Positions 26,857-36,137 of a stretch of 64,000 bases of DNA are shown here, piece by piece; position 1 is the first letter of the stretch; the number at the start of each line of letters is the position of its first letter. Under the pieces are notes generated by a model. It saw nothing but the letters and a program-made list of their open reading frames with translations. It was not told the DNA's origin and ran no database searches. Made by a program: the position numbers and the translations under genes. The stretch lies in NCBI RefSeq assembly GCF_009796285.1, contig NZ_CP047020.1, positions 558,001-622,000 of the forward strand, written 5' to 3'. This DNA comes from Streptomyces broussonetiae (GTDB taxonomy: Bacteria > Actinomycetota > Actinomycetes > Streptomycetales > Streptomycetaceae).

Positions 26857-27208
26857 GATCGTTCACCCTCCGCCGGACCGATCCACGTGCGAGCCTACCC
26901 GTTCGCGGGCTCCGCAACGGCGACGAGCCGGGCCGATACCTGTTCATGCGGCTTCCTCATCGGGTCGCTCGACAAGGACTCCGTTCTCGAATCGGGCGCC
27001 CGGACCAGAACATGGACCAGGCAGTTTCGTCCAGATCATCGGATCGTCGGTTCGGGTGTGCCGTCGACTGACGTGCAGTTTGCGCGAATCGAGCCACCGG
27101 CGCCTCGGTCGTCGCGCCGAGGCGATGTCCTGCAATCGGGAAGACAGCCACCGGGCCCTGCCCCCTCCGTGGCCGGGGCCGCCAGAGGCCGTCACGCCCG
27201 CCTGCCCG
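26857..27208. other. intergenic stretch without recognisable gene
   Basis: Open frames on both strands here are low in recognisable features and compositionally biased to Arg/Pro/Gly. I see no RNA, repeat or promoter that I can support. Confidence 0.4.
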
Positions 27209-27814
27209 TCAGGCCCGCAGTCCCGCCCGCCTGAGAGCCACCTCGGACAACGCGGCGATGGCCTCCTCGTCTCCGCGACGCCAGGCGTCGGCCAGGCCAC
27301 CCGGCGGGACCGGCACTGCTGCGAGGTCACGCTGTGGGCCCGTCAGAGCGCGCAGGGCGAGCAGGTCGGCGCCGCCGGGGCCGTCGAAAAGGCCCCGGGT
27401 GGTGGCGCTGTGCCTGATCCAGCACAGGCGCGGGGGGAGCCACAACACCAGGACGAAGGCCACGGGCAGAACGATCAGGGCGAGCGCGGTGAGGTCGGCC
27501 ACCTGGCCCACGACGTGCTGCAGCGACTGCCCGGCGTCGGACAGGCCGTCACCTGCCCCGGCGGCGGCCTGGAGCGGCTTCTTCAGGGAGCCCCCGATCA
27601 GCGGTACTTTCGAGGCCGCGGCTCCGGCGTCCTGGAGGCTGGAGGAGAGGCTGACGCCCGCGTTCTGCGCCTGGCGCCCCGGCTCGGCCAGCCGCATGAT
27701 CACGCCGTGCACGGTCAACGCGAACGCCACCGCCACCGCGATGAGGGCCAAGGCCACCAGGTCAGCGACCACCTGCCGGCTCCTGCGTGCCGGAGTCTGA
27801 GCGTAGAGGCGCAT
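27209..27814 (-). CDS. two-helix membrane protein of unknown function
   Basis: 201 residues from the ATG at 27814. One hydrophobic helix near the N-terminus (LVALALIAVAVAFALTVHGV) and a second after the middle (LTALALIVLPVAFVLVLWLP) flank an extracytoplasmic Ala/Gly/Ser-rich region of about 80 residues (LSSSLQDAGAAASKVPLIGG, then LQAAAGAGDGLSDAGQSLQH). A cytoplasmic tail of about 60 residues ends LSEVALRRAGLRA. The layout matches a small streptomycete membrane-protein family that I know only as hypothetical. Confidence 0.7.
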   Translation of the reverse strand: MRLYAQTPARRSRQVVADLVALALIAVAVAFALTVHGVIMRLAEPGRQAQNAGVSLSSSLQDAGAAASKVPLIGGSLKKPLQAAAGAGDGLSDAGQSLQHVVGQVADLTALALIVLPVAFVLVLWLPPRLCWIRHSATTRGLFDGPGGADLLALRALTGPQRDLAAVPVPPGGLADAWRRGDEEAIAALSEVALRRAGLRA

Positions 27815-28316
27815 GGGCGTACTCCTGTTCCGGTGATGGAGCGGAGAGGGCAGGCTCCAACCGGGCGGGCCGCCGTTGCCGCGGCGGGATCGGCCGGTCG
27901 CTGGACTCGACTCTTCCACCGAACGCGTCGGGTAAACGTCCCGACACGGTGCCGACGTTCTCGATCCGCGAAAGTGCGGGGGCCTGGCGGCGCGCTCGTC
28001 AGTTGCGGATGCCGAAGTGATCGGCTCAGCCCGGACCCGGTGCCGCAGGCGACTGCACGCTTTCCGGTTCGACCATGGACGACAACACATCGCCCCTGAC
28101 GCTCCGGATGGCGTCGACAGCGCAGTGCCGATCATCCATGCACTCTGCCAGAGGGAGTGGACGAACGCGATGTCGGTGCCGGTGCCGGTGCCGGTGCCGG
28201 AGGCCGTCGGGCTCTCCGGCTGGGTGGCCGATCTCTGATACGTCCTCGGCCAGGTCTCAAGTCCGGCCGGGACGGTAGGTTGCAGGGCGCGATCGAGTGC
28301 CGGGGGCTGCGCGTGG
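27815..28316. other. intergenic region with a hexanucleotide tandem repeat
   Basis: About 500 bases without a gene I can support. It includes CGGTGC repeated about 4.5 times at 28174-28200. Confidence 0.45.
28174..28200. repeat. short tandem repeat (CGGTGC, ~4.5 units)
   Basis: The 6-bp unit CGGTGC is repeated in an otherwise non-coding stretch upstream of leftward-reading genes. Length variation by slippage would be expected. It may also be neutral. Confidence 0.7.
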
Positions 28317-29162
28317 TCAGGGCCTGACCGCGAACACCATGCCGATGTCACCGGCCCGCTGCACCGGGTCCTGCTCGGTGCTGACCGTGAAGCCGTGCGT
28401 GAGGAAGACCTCGCAGACCGCGTCGCCGTTCTGCTGCCAGCGCTCCACCTCGACGACGGCCTGGCGGACCAGCGGCCAATGCCGTCCCTCGATGCCTCTG
28501 AGTACGTCGAGTTCGCCGCCTTCCACATCGACCTTCAGCAGGTCGATGTGGTCGATGCCATGCTCGTCGAGCGCTGATGACAGCGGCCTGACCTCCACCC
28601 GGTGCGTCTCGAGCCGCCGCATCACCCGCAGCTTGCGGCCGACGAGGAGAGTGAGGACGGGAGCGGGTACGCGGCGCAGGACCGGTCCCAGGCCGCCCTG
28701 ACGGATCATTTCGACAACGCTGGCGGTGACCCGCCTCCGCTCTGCCTCGATGTTCCCCTGATCCCGCGAGGAGGACGAGAAGATGGTGGCAGCCGGTACG
28801 TAGCTGAAATCGAGTTCGTCGTCACGGGACGCCAGGCCGTAAGGGAGCGCGGTAAGGCGTCCGTTGAAGAATTCGCGAGCATTGCGTTCAAGCGTCGCGT
28901 GGAGTGGCGGCACCGGCTCGAAGGCGTAGATCCGCACGTCCCCGTCCAACCGCTCATAGACGGCTGCCGAGAACACACCGATGTTGGCGCCCACGTCGAG
29001 TACCGTCGCGCCCGGCATGCACTCGACGCCATGGGCGAAGTAGCCGCCAACCTCCTCGCGGAGGAAGGACGCCTCCCAACGATTGATACTGTGCAGTTCA
29101 ATCGCATTCATGGCCATGACAAAGTCATCTATCAGGGTTGGAGTCAACAATCCAGCCCGCAC
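28317..29162 (-). CDS. FkbM-family methyltransferase
   Basis: About 281 residues of a class I SAM-dependent methyltransferase of the FkbM type: ATVLDVGANIGVFSAAVYER (motif I), IYAFEPVPPLHATLERNARE (motif II) and HIDLLKVDVEGGELDVLRGI (the KxDVEG motif). FkbM enzymes O-methylate sugars or natural products. No biosynthetic partner is adjacent, so the substrate is open. Starts at GTG 29162 (GAAGTGAAG upstream) or ATG 29117 are both possible. Confidence 0.87.
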   Translation of the reverse strand: MRAGLLTPTLIDDFVMAMNAIELHSINRWEASFLREEVGGYFAHGVECMPGATVLDVGANIGVFSAAVYERLDGDVRIYAFEPVPPLHATLERNAREFFNGRLTALPYGLASRDDELDFSYVPAATIFSSSSRDQGNIEAERRRVTASVVEMIRQGGLGPVLRRVPAPVLTLLVGRKLRVMRRLETHRVEVRPLSSALDEHGIDHIDLLKVDVEGGELDVLRGIEGRHWPLVRQAVVEVERWQQNGDAVCEVFLTHGFTVSTEQDPVQRAGDIGMVFAVRP

Positions 29163-29588
29163 GCTTCACTTCGTCCGCGGATTCACCGGGTGTGGCATCG
29201 GCGTGTTCTCATCACAACGACGGACGCCCTGGTGAGGGTGGTCCCGGGCCGGTGACCCTGGTCGTACCGGACCGTCACCGCTTCCCCCGTCTGGCGCCGT
29301 TGACGTCAGTGACGGATGCCGGTCTGCTCCGAGCCTGACCGGGGGCGTCGGAACTTGCCCAGCCGGTCACCGGACGGCCCACACGCACGATCCGAGTGCG
29401 CCGCACGCACCGCTCTCGCCGCCCCCTTCGCCCCCGCCAACTCACCGCTGAGCGGGCGGTCTGGCCCAGTACCGGCCGCAGCAACCTTCTACCTCGAACA
29501 GCACGACGGCCGATCTCACGACGGCTTACGGGCTGCCCCACGAATGGTGGCGGGCCGTGCCGGCCTGGGGGTTCGGCTGGTGGGTGAT
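29163..29588. other. intergenic stretch, possibly a gene fragment
   Basis: A plus-strand frame ending at about 29338 gives GPVTLVVPDRHRFPRLAPLT, which looks coding but is too short to assign. The remainder is featureless to me. Confidence 0.3.
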
Positions 29589-30566
29589 TCAGCAGGCCGT
29601 TGTGCGGACGAGCACGAGTTCGGTGCTCGGCTTGTGCCGGGTGGCGCGCTTGGCGGCGCGGTCGGAGACCAGGCCGGCGATGGCCCGGTGTCGCGCCGTC
29701 CGGTGTACCGCTGCAGCGTGCGCCATTGCCGGTGTTCGGCGTTGGCGTGCTCGACGCAGATCCGTCGGGAGGACTGACGACGCCGCTGCTCGCGCCACCC
29801 GTACCGTTCGGTCAGTGGCGCCTCGTCAACGCCTTTCGGTTTTCTCGGCGGGGCGCTGACCTGGTCGGGGAACTCGTTGGCCAGTCCCCGGTAACCCTCG
29901 TCGACCTCGGCTTTCACGCTGGGCTGCAAGCGGAACTGCTCGGCAATGCCCTCGGTGCGCACACAGGTCTGGTCGTGCATCCGGCCGGGACGCATCGCGC
30001 CGGACCACAGGGTGCAGCCCTGGTGATCGCTGATCGTGGTGGTCTTGATGGTGTTCTGCCTGCGCTTGCCGGAGACGAAGGCCCGCCTGCCGGGCCGGTT
30101 GGCCCTGGAGCGCCGGACCTGGGTCTCGGTGCCGTCGATGCGCAGGGTGATGTTCTCGGCGGCGGCGTAGGCGAACACGTCCTCCAGGGTGTGCAGTCGC
30201 AGGCCGGGCCGGGCCGGGCCGGTCTGGGACGGCGAATCCGCGCTCCGCCAGGAGCGGGCGGATCTCGCTGATGGCGCGGCCGATGGTGGAGGAGTCCACC
30301 TCGTAGATCACGCCGAGGGCCTCGTGGGTGAGGCCGGTGCGCAGGTGAACCAGGGTGGCCAGCAGCCGGTCGGTGAAGACCAGTTCGTACTTCGGCCCCG
30401 CCCCGGCCTGCCGTCGGCGGGCGCCCCGGCGCCGCTCGTGCCGCGCGGACTCGCAGCGCGCTTCCCAACGCGGCGCGAGTTCTTCGATCAACTCGCCGAG
30501 ATGTTGGCGCGCGACGCCACAGAAGGCAGGATGGGCCATGGCCGCGCGGGCCTGCTTGATCTTCAC
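29589..30566 (-). pseudogene. IS5-like (DDE_Tnp_4 type) transposase with frameshifts
   Basis: From 30566 the frame reads AFCGVARQHLGELIEELAPR to YEVDSSTIGRAISEIRPLLA and FAVPDRPG, and then loses frame in a short repeat near 30203-30222. Another frame resumes with VFAYAAAENITLRIDGTETQ, then FVSGKRRQNTIKTTTISDHQ, EVDEGYRGLANEF and REQRRRQSSRRICVEHANAE. A second shift near the end leads to IAGLVSDRAAKRATRHKPST and a stop at 29589. The DDE core is recognisable, but two frameshifts inactivate it. Confidence 0.85.
30203..30222. repeat. 5-bp tandem repeat (GGCCG x4) inside the IS5-like transposase
   Basis: GGCCG occurs four times in a row. If two units (10 bp) are removed, the transposase frame becomes continuous from DRPG into LRLHTLEDVFAYA, so strand slippage here is the likely cause of the frameshift. 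Confidence 0.7.
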
Positions 30567-30619
30567 ACCTCAAGTACCCGCGCGGCCATCGCCATGTCAC
30601 GGCCTGCCCGGGAGGACGG

Positions 30620-31162
30620 TCAGACCCGGTCCAGAGGTCGCTGCGGACCGCTGGGAAGTTCCATTTCGATCGTGTCGCCAGGGCGCACCACGCCGCCTTC
30701 CCTCACGATGCTCATGATTCCGGCTTTGCGCACGATGTTCCCCGCCTCGTCGCGGCCGACGACATGCTTCAGCAGCCCGTCCTGGAAGTTGTCGATCTGC
30801 AGGCAGGGATTGCGGAGGCCGGTGACTTCCAGGACCGCGGAGTCGCCGATGCGCAGCAATGTGCCGACCGGCAGACCGAGCAGATCGATGCCGCGCGTGG
30901 TGATGTTTTCGCCGAGTTCGCCGGGCGCCACCTTGAACCCTTCTTCGCCGACCTCGGCGAAGAGCTCTTCATGAATGAGGTGGACCTGGCGCAGATTCGG
31001 CTGGGTGGGATCCTGCGCGACGCGTGAGCGGTGCTTGACCGTCACACCGGAGTGCACGTCCCCCTCCACACCGAGTCCGACGAGCAGTCTGACGCTGTCC
31101 CGGTTCGGCTTGGTGAACGAGTACTCCCCGTTGCTGCTGACCGCCGTCACTCTCCCGCTCAT
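30620..31162 (-). CDS. MOSC domain protein
   Basis: 180 residues with the MOSC beta-barrel pattern: GLGVEGDVHSG near the N-terminus, QVHLIHEELFAEVGEEGFKV and GELGENITTRGIDLLGLPVG in the centre. ITTRGIDLLGLPVGTLLRIG is followed by GLRNPCLQIDNFQDGL, holding the conserved cysteine (NPC) thought to bind sulfur or a molybdenum-cofactor ligand. MOSC proteins act in molybdenum-cofactor sulfuration or in reduction of N-hydroxylated compounds. It stands alone. Confidence 0.9.
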   Translation of the reverse strand: MSGRVTAVSSNGEYSFTKPNRDSVRLLVGLGVEGDVHSGVTVKHRSRVAQDPTQPNLRQVHLIHEELFAEVGEEGFKVAPGELGENITTRGIDLLGLPVGTLLRIGDSAVLEVTGLRNPCLQIDNFQDGLLKHVVGRDEAGNIVRKAGIMSIVREGGVVRPGDTIEMELPSGPQRPLDRV

Positions 31163-32018
31163 GCCTCGGAACCCCCTCGTCAGTAACCGTGATCAGCCAC
31201 GAGCCTAGCCCTCGCCCCTCAAGGCGCAGCATCCACGATCAATCGCGGGTGGGGCCGTCAGCCGGATTATCGCGGCCCGGGCGAGGGTGTGGGTTGATCG
31301 GTTCCCTGACCCGCTGGTGGTCCGGCAGCGGCGTGGTCCGGTACCGGACAGTCTCGCACGGCTGGCTGATGGCCTCGCCGACCAGGCGTGCCGGCACAGG
31401 CTGGCGCGGCTGACCATGGGGCCGCCCGGGCACTCCGGCCTGGACGGGGCCACAGCTTGTGACCGCCACCCCTTACCGGCCCTGCGAGTCACCAGGGCCG
31501 GCCGAGGTGGAATCCCGTCGGTGGACGCATGTGGGCCGCCCCTTCGCGAGAGGCTGATCATCGTCGGTCATGTCGTCTCCGTCCTCGCAGTTCGAAGTCA
31601 TGGCAGGTCGCAGACATGAAGACATGCCCAGGGCCTCCTCGATGCGTCGCGGCGGCGGTCTCGTCGTCAGGAGCGATGAGGAACGCTGTGTCGATACCCA
31701 CGCCGGCACGATCGCAGCTCAACTCCTGCAACCGGTGCCCGCACCCACCCTCGCTCGGAGGCGGATGCGATTCCAGCAATCATGGCAAGGTTCCAACCAG
31801 CGCGTCACGGCTCACTGCAACCGTCTGAACGGTCCGACTTCGATGGCGGGCAAGCCAACTTCGTCGTCAGAGGGCAGAGAGCCGAAAGATCCTTCACGAC
31901 TGCCGCTTGTGTCCCGTCTCCGCCGAGCCGGTCTCCGTCTCAAGTGATCTGGACCGACTCACTCGTTCGTGCCAGGTGATCTGGTTCGCCGAACGCTGGA
32001 GTCCGCGTCCCGATCGAA
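31163..32018. other. long intergenic region without recognisable gene
   Basis: Some 850 bases with overlapping open frames on both strands but no motif, domain or consistent frame that I can support. It sits between the MOSC gene and a lipoprotein gene and may contain relics of deleted genes. Confidence 0.4.
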
Positions 32019-32507
32019 TCATCGTGAGTGCACCTCAAGCTCCCCGGCAGCCGTCAGTGTCATGGGGGTCTGCCACCACGTGACCCTGCCGCACGGCCCA
32101 TTCTCCGCTTGATGCACTGGCCGGACGCGTCTGCTCACCCGGAGTACCTGCCTGTCGCTCTCGTCCGCCGTGACGGTCACCGTGACGGTACGTCCGGCGT
32201 CCGGCCCGGCCGGTGTTGGCAGGAAGAGGGAGTGTGCGTAGGGAGACACGCCCGATGTCGCCTGGCACCGATCGTTGACGCAGGCCCGCACGGTGGCCTG
32301 TTGATGTGCGGCCGTCCACGGTGCGACTTCCAACAGTACGTCCGGAGCTGGTTTGTTCGGCCCGTTGCACACCTTCGGTGACGCACACCCCGCGACCGCA
32401 ACAATGATCAGGGAGACCGCCCACAACAACCTGGTCACACGGGATCGCACTGCTCTGCCGCGCACAGTGATGACTCCGATCGCTTCGTGACAGGTCCTGC
32501 TCGGCAA
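32019..32507 (-). CDS. putative lipoprotein
   Basis: 162 residues with a basic N-terminus and a hydrophobic segment ending in a lipobox (LLWAVSLIIVAVAGCAS, Cys at about residue 41). A beta-rich outer domain of about 120 residues follows, with cysteine pairs (PKVCNGPNKPAPDVLLEVAP, then ATVRACVNDRCQATSG). TVTVTVTADESDRQVLRVSR suggests an immunoglobulin-like sandwich. An inner GTG start would shorten the N-terminus to the usual lipoprotein length. Family not recognised. Confidence 0.6.
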   Translation of the reverse strand: MPSRTCHEAIGVITVRGRAVRSRVTRLLWAVSLIIVAVAGCASPKVCNGPNKPAPDVLLEVAPWTAAHQQATVRACVNDRCQATSGVSPYAHSLFLPTPAGPDAGRTVTVTVTADESDRQVLRVSRRVRPVHQAENGPCGRVTWWQTPMTLTAAGELEVHSR

Positions 32508-32529
32508 CCGCGGGACCGCAGTGCAAGCC

Positions 32530-32745
32530 TCCCCGTGCCGTTCTCGGTGGACAGGTGGCTCAGGAAGTGGTCCATCAGCTTCGGGATCGCCCTGCCAGGG
32601 TGGTGAGGTAGCGGTGCAGTTCCTCCCCGCCCACGGCTGTCGTCAACCGCGCCGTCGGACCCATGGGACCGAACCAGGTCAGCTGAGAGACAACGTCGGG
32701 CATCCGGTCACCCAGGACCTGAACAATCGAGAACCTCGGCATGCC
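32530..32745 (-). pseudogene. short fragment of an unidentified protein
   Basis: Leftward from about 32745, GMPRFSIVQVLGDRMPDVVS, then QLTWFGPMGPTARLTTAVGG and EELHRYLTTLAG, looks like real protein. After a shift it goes on as AIPKLMDHFLSHLSTENGTG. No start codon context or family could be assigned. It borders a 12-bp direct duplication of CAAAGGTCCGGC at 32775-32798. Confidence 0.3.
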
Positions 32746-32824
32746 CACGTCTGACTGACCTGATCGCTCCAGGTCAAAGGTCCGGCCAAAGGTCCGGCCG
32801 GGCCAGGTCGTTCGAGACGAGACA

Positions 32825-33390
32825 GCTTGAAAGGCGGCGGTGGAGGTACGCGCGGGGCGGCGGGCTGACGAAGGAGCGCTGACAGTTCCGCGAGGGGATC
32901 CGCAGGATGGCCACCGAGCGGTTCGCCGTGGGCGAGCCCGGCTCAGCAATCGCGAGGGAGTTACGAGTCGGCGTCCGCTCGGTCCAGCGGTGGCGGGCCT
33001 GGGACGGGGGCGGCCCGCGCGCTCTGCGGTCGGCGGGTTCGGCCTCGCTTCTCCGGGTGAGCGATGCCCAGTTTGCCGTACTGGAGCCTGAGTCGACCAA
33101 GGGCCCCATCGCGCGTGGCTGCGCCGATCAGCGGTGAACGCCTGCGCGAGTCAAGACCCTGATCGGGCGGCGCTTCCACGAGAGCTACACCCTCCAGGGC
33201 ATGCGCAAGCTGCTGATCCGGCACGGTTTCTCCCCTCAGGTGCCGGCCAGAGGGGCCGTCGAACGCGACGAGGAGGCAATCCACGGCCGGGGGAAGGAGA
33301 CCTCACCGCAGGCGGTAGCTCCGCGGCGGCGCTCGGGGCCTAGATCGTCGGCGCCTACGCGCCCGAGCCCCACCCGGTCGAAGGTGGTGC
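32825..33390 (+). pseudogene. IS630-like transposase, helix-turn-helix part, frameshifted
   Basis: MATERFAVGEPGSAIARELR, then VGVRSVQRWRAWDGGGPRAL and RSAGSASLLRVSDAQFAVLE, is the N-terminal winged-helix pair of IS630-type transposases. After shifts it continues LIGRRFHESYTLQGMRKLLI, RHGFSPQVPARGAVERDEEA and ETSPQAVAPRRRSGP. The DDE catalytic half is missing. Confidence 0.75.
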
Positions 33391-34021
33391 TCCCACGGGG
33401 GCAGGCAGTGGTCGCGGTGGCTGCGGGCGCGATGAGATCGGCTCGTGGTACCGGGCTACGACAAGGACTCCGGAGGGCTGCTGTGCCATCGAGTCGGCCG
33501 GTTCACCTGCACTGGTCAGCCCGACGCCTGCCATGCCGCGGCAGGTGGGGTGGAAGTTGATTCCGGCGAGCGGCTCCCGGCCGAACACGTGGTGGAGGTA
33601 GGGCTGATCGGGGCCGAGCACCAGGCATGCGGGGCTTGCGGCTTCGTCGACCGCTCTCGCTGCCGCCGGCACGGAGGCGGCGTGCACCACGCCGTCCTCG
33701 AAAAGGCCGGCCTCCACAATCAGGGCGGCTGAGCCGCCGGGGCAGGTTCCCCCAAGGCCTCCAAGCAAACGCGAAAATCAATTCCGGGACAACCCCCAGC
33801 GAGGGCCCCGGTGCTGCCGCTTCGTATCAAGAGCGTCGGGCTAACGTCAGGTCAACGTCATGGTCCGCCGGCCGACTCGGCGGCGAAGATGAGCCTGAAG
33901 CAGCGGGGAGGTTCTACTCGTTTCCGCTCAACTCGCCGCAGATCACATATGAGCAGCAACGCATGCTCGTCCGTGAGTTCGGGGAAGCCCCAACCTCGGA
34001 CGTCAGGAAGGGGTAAGAGCG
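33391..34021. other. intergenic region, one unassigned minus-strand frame
   Basis: A minus-strand frame between 33355 and 33768 (SAALIVEAGLFEDGVVHAAS, then ACLVLGPDQPYLHHVFGREP) has protein-like composition, but I recognise no family and see no ribosome binding site. The last 200 bases are likely the upstream region of the small secreted protein gene. Confidence 0.3.
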
Positions 34022-34285
34022 ATGAAGCCGAAAACGCGCATCGTCCGCCTCGCCGCCGCAGGCTTGCTTGCCGCCTGCGCAACCACCCTGTTCGCCGGCT
34101 CCGCGAGCGCCTCGGCGGTCGGCCCTGGAGGCGGCGGCGGTATCGAACTCGGCGTGTACACAGAGCCGCAGTGCTACTACCTCGGCAACCAGGCCGTCGC
34201 CAGCGGCAAGTACTCGACATTCTCTTGCGCGTTCGATCACCTCGCGGGCCCCAACCTCGAATTCGACCAACTCTGGGTGGCCTAG
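34022..34285 (+). CDS. small secreted protein
   Basis: 87 residues: a clear Sec signal peptide (LAAAGLLAACATTLFAGSAS with an ASA cleavage site) and a mature part of about 55 residues with two cysteines (EPQCYYLGNQ and YSTFSCAFDH) that could pair. An AGGAAGGGG sequence precedes the ATG. No family recognised. The next gene is also a small secreted cysteine-containing protein, so the two may be related in role. Confidence 0.65.
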   Translation: MKPKTRIVRLAAAGLLAACATTLFAGSASASAVGPGGGGGIELGVYTEPQCYYLGNQAVASGKYSTFSCAFDHLAGPNLEFDQLWVA

Positions 34286-34467
34286 CGCCGATCCGGAACT
34301 TCCATGAGCAAGACCTCCGTCGCAGCTGGGGCCGGTCAGGCCTTCGTTGGAGCAGGCCAGAAGGTGTCGCTCATCGACTTCTCCCCCCAGCGACACGGCC
34401 TCTGCGACCAACTCGGTGTCGAGAAGGTCGCCGGGACCACCAACCTTCCACTCTCACAAGGAGAAAC

Positions 34468-35076
34468 ATGCGCATCAAGACCATCGCGGCCGTCGCCACC
34501 GCAGCGGCCGCACTGACGCTCGGCACCGCAGGCACGTCCAACGCGGCGCAGGCGATCCACTCCCAGGCCACCCCGGTGGCCACCGGGCACGCCACCCCGG
34601 CCGGGTTCCACCTCACATCCATAGGGAACACCGCCCCGAAGGTCGCCGCCGACTGCTTGCTCAACATCGGCTCGCCCGGCAACTACCAGACCCCCGACGG
34701 CTACGCCGGGCAGGTCGAACAGGTCTATGACTCGTGCAACGGCGACGTGTACGCGCACTGGCAGTGGAGCAACGACTTCATGCAACGCTTCCCCGGCCGT
34801 AAGCTTCGCGTCGCCGTCGGCTCCCCCACCTACGAGTACGATCTCCCGTTCTGGACGGACATTGTCACCCCCAGCCAGGGCAAGGATGCGTGGTTCATCA
34901 ACGAGCCCGGCGAGAACTACGGCCTTTACCACGGGTGGGCGGGCAACGACGACTGGCGGGCCGGGGCGATGCTCGACGAGTCCGGCTGCGTCGCCTGGGG
35001 CACCCTGCACAACTACAACGGGTACGACGAGGCGGGCCCGTACGGGGGCTGCAACGACGAGAACGTCCCGGGCTGA
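34468..35076 (+). CDS. secreted protein of unknown function
   Basis: 202 residues from the ATG at 34468, which has AAGGAG six bases upstream. The signal peptide is MRIKTIAAVATAAAALTLGT followed by ASNAAQA-type processing. The mature protein is rich in Trp, Tyr, Asn and Gly (NGDVYAHWQWSNDFMQRFPG, then DAWFINEPGENYGLYHGWAG) and has four cysteines (AADCLLN, DSCNGD, SGCVAW, GGCNDE), consistent with an extracellular disulfide-stabilised domain. Family not recognised. Confidence 0.75.
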   Translation: MRIKTIAAVATAAAALTLGTAGTSNAAQAIHSQATPVATGHATPAGFHLTSIGNTAPKVAADCLLNIGSPGNYQTPDGYAGQVEQVYDSCNGDVYAHWQWSNDFMQRFPGRKLRVAVGSPTYEYDLPFWTDIVTPSQGKDAWFINEPGENYGLYHGWAGNDDWRAGAMLDESGCVAWGTLHNYNGYDEAGPYGGCNDENVPG

Positions 35077-35213
35077 CGCACCCTTGACTCCCGGCGCGCG
35101 TGGGCAACGGGACGCTCCTTGAGTGTGGCGCTAAATTCCCCGCGCGGCGCCCTCACCGTCCTCTACCGGCGGGCGGCCCGGCCGCGCGGAGGGCAACGTC
35201 CAGGTACCGGTGT

Positions 35214-35395
35214 TCACGCCCCGGCGCGCCCACTGCCCCGCTCGACCGGGATCCACAGCCGGGAGTCGGTCTCCGGGCCGATCTCCACCGGCTGCGTCCG
35301 AAGGAACTCCGGACCTGGCCGGCGCGTGTAGGGGTTCGAGGGGAACCACTGTGTGCACACGTCCCGCCACAGTTCCTGGAGCGCGCTCGGACAGG
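35214..35395 (-). pseudogene. C-terminal fragment of a regulator's effector-binding (GyrI-like) domain
   Basis: Leftward, LQELWRDVCTQWFPSNPYTR is followed by PGPEFLRTQPVEIGPETDSR and LWIPVERG and a TGA. This is the end of the GyrI-like/AraC effector-binding domain found behind AraC or MerR DNA-binding domains. The N-terminal part is missing. The fragment ends abruptly at about 35395, where an oppositely directed gene fragment begins. Confidence 0.65.
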
Positions 35396-35905
35396 GACCG
35401 TGGGTCGCCGCCTACTGGCCCGAGTTCGCCGCGACCGGCAAGGAGGACGTGCTGGTACGGCACGTGCTGTCCCATACCGCGGGGCTGCCGGACCCGTCCG
35501 GGCTGACGGCGGTCACGTACCTCTACGACTGGGAGAACGTGACGGTGGAGGTACGTGACGATAGAGCTAGCTACGCAGGACCCCGAATGGGAACCCGGGA
35601 CGGCCCCAGTTCTTCGCAGAGGAGGTGGCCAAGCCGCTGGGCAGGGAATCCCCCATCGGGCTCTGCGCCGAGCATGACCACCGCGTCGCACCGTTCGTTC
35701 CGCCGCCGCCACTGACCGACGAGTACGCCGCCGGCGCACCGCCCGGACCGGACGACGTACCCCGTGAGAGCACCGGTGCCGCGATCCGCGTCAAGGACGC
35801 CAACTCAGTGGCCTGGCGTCGTGCGCAGATCCCTGCGGTGAACGGCCTCGGCAACGCTCGCCCTGTCGCCCTTGTCCAGTCGGTGACGGGAGGTGTTCCG
35901 CGGTG
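35396..35905 (+). pseudogene. beta-lactamase-family serine hydrolase, truncated and internally deleted
   Basis: Plus strand: VAAYWPEFAATGKEDVLVRH, then VLSHTAGLPDP and YLYDWENVT, is the region after the SxxK motif in class C-like serine hydrolases. After a gap it continues as EEVAKPLGRESPIGLCAEHD, then HRVAPFVPPPPLTDEY and RRAQIPAVNGLGNARPVALV. The N-terminus with the catalytic serine, the central part and the C-terminus are lost. Confidence 0.7.
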
Positions 35906-36137
35906 ACCCGGATAGCTACCTCGCCGGGCTTCACCTGCGTGCCTCGGCGATCTGGATCAAAGACCCCGCCCGAACCAGAGCCGAGAGCCGCGCAGGTCAT
36001 CGAGGGACGTAGCGTGTCGGGATCGCAGTTGCGGGCCCTCAGCGGCAGCCGCATTCCCGGATGCCGGGATTTCGGTGGCCCGCTGCCGCCCGGGGAGTGG
36101 GGATCGTGCGCCACCAGCGCGGTGTCGGCCCGCGGCC

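Noticed and set aside
28174..28200. Possible CRISPR-like or regulatory array
   Set aside because: The repeat is only a 6-bp microsatellite of about 4.5 units with no spacers; it is listed as a tandem repeat only.
33355..33768. Minus-strand frame of about 137 codons
   Set aside because: The composition is protein-like, but there is no ribosome binding site, family motif or sensible neighbour, so no gene is called.
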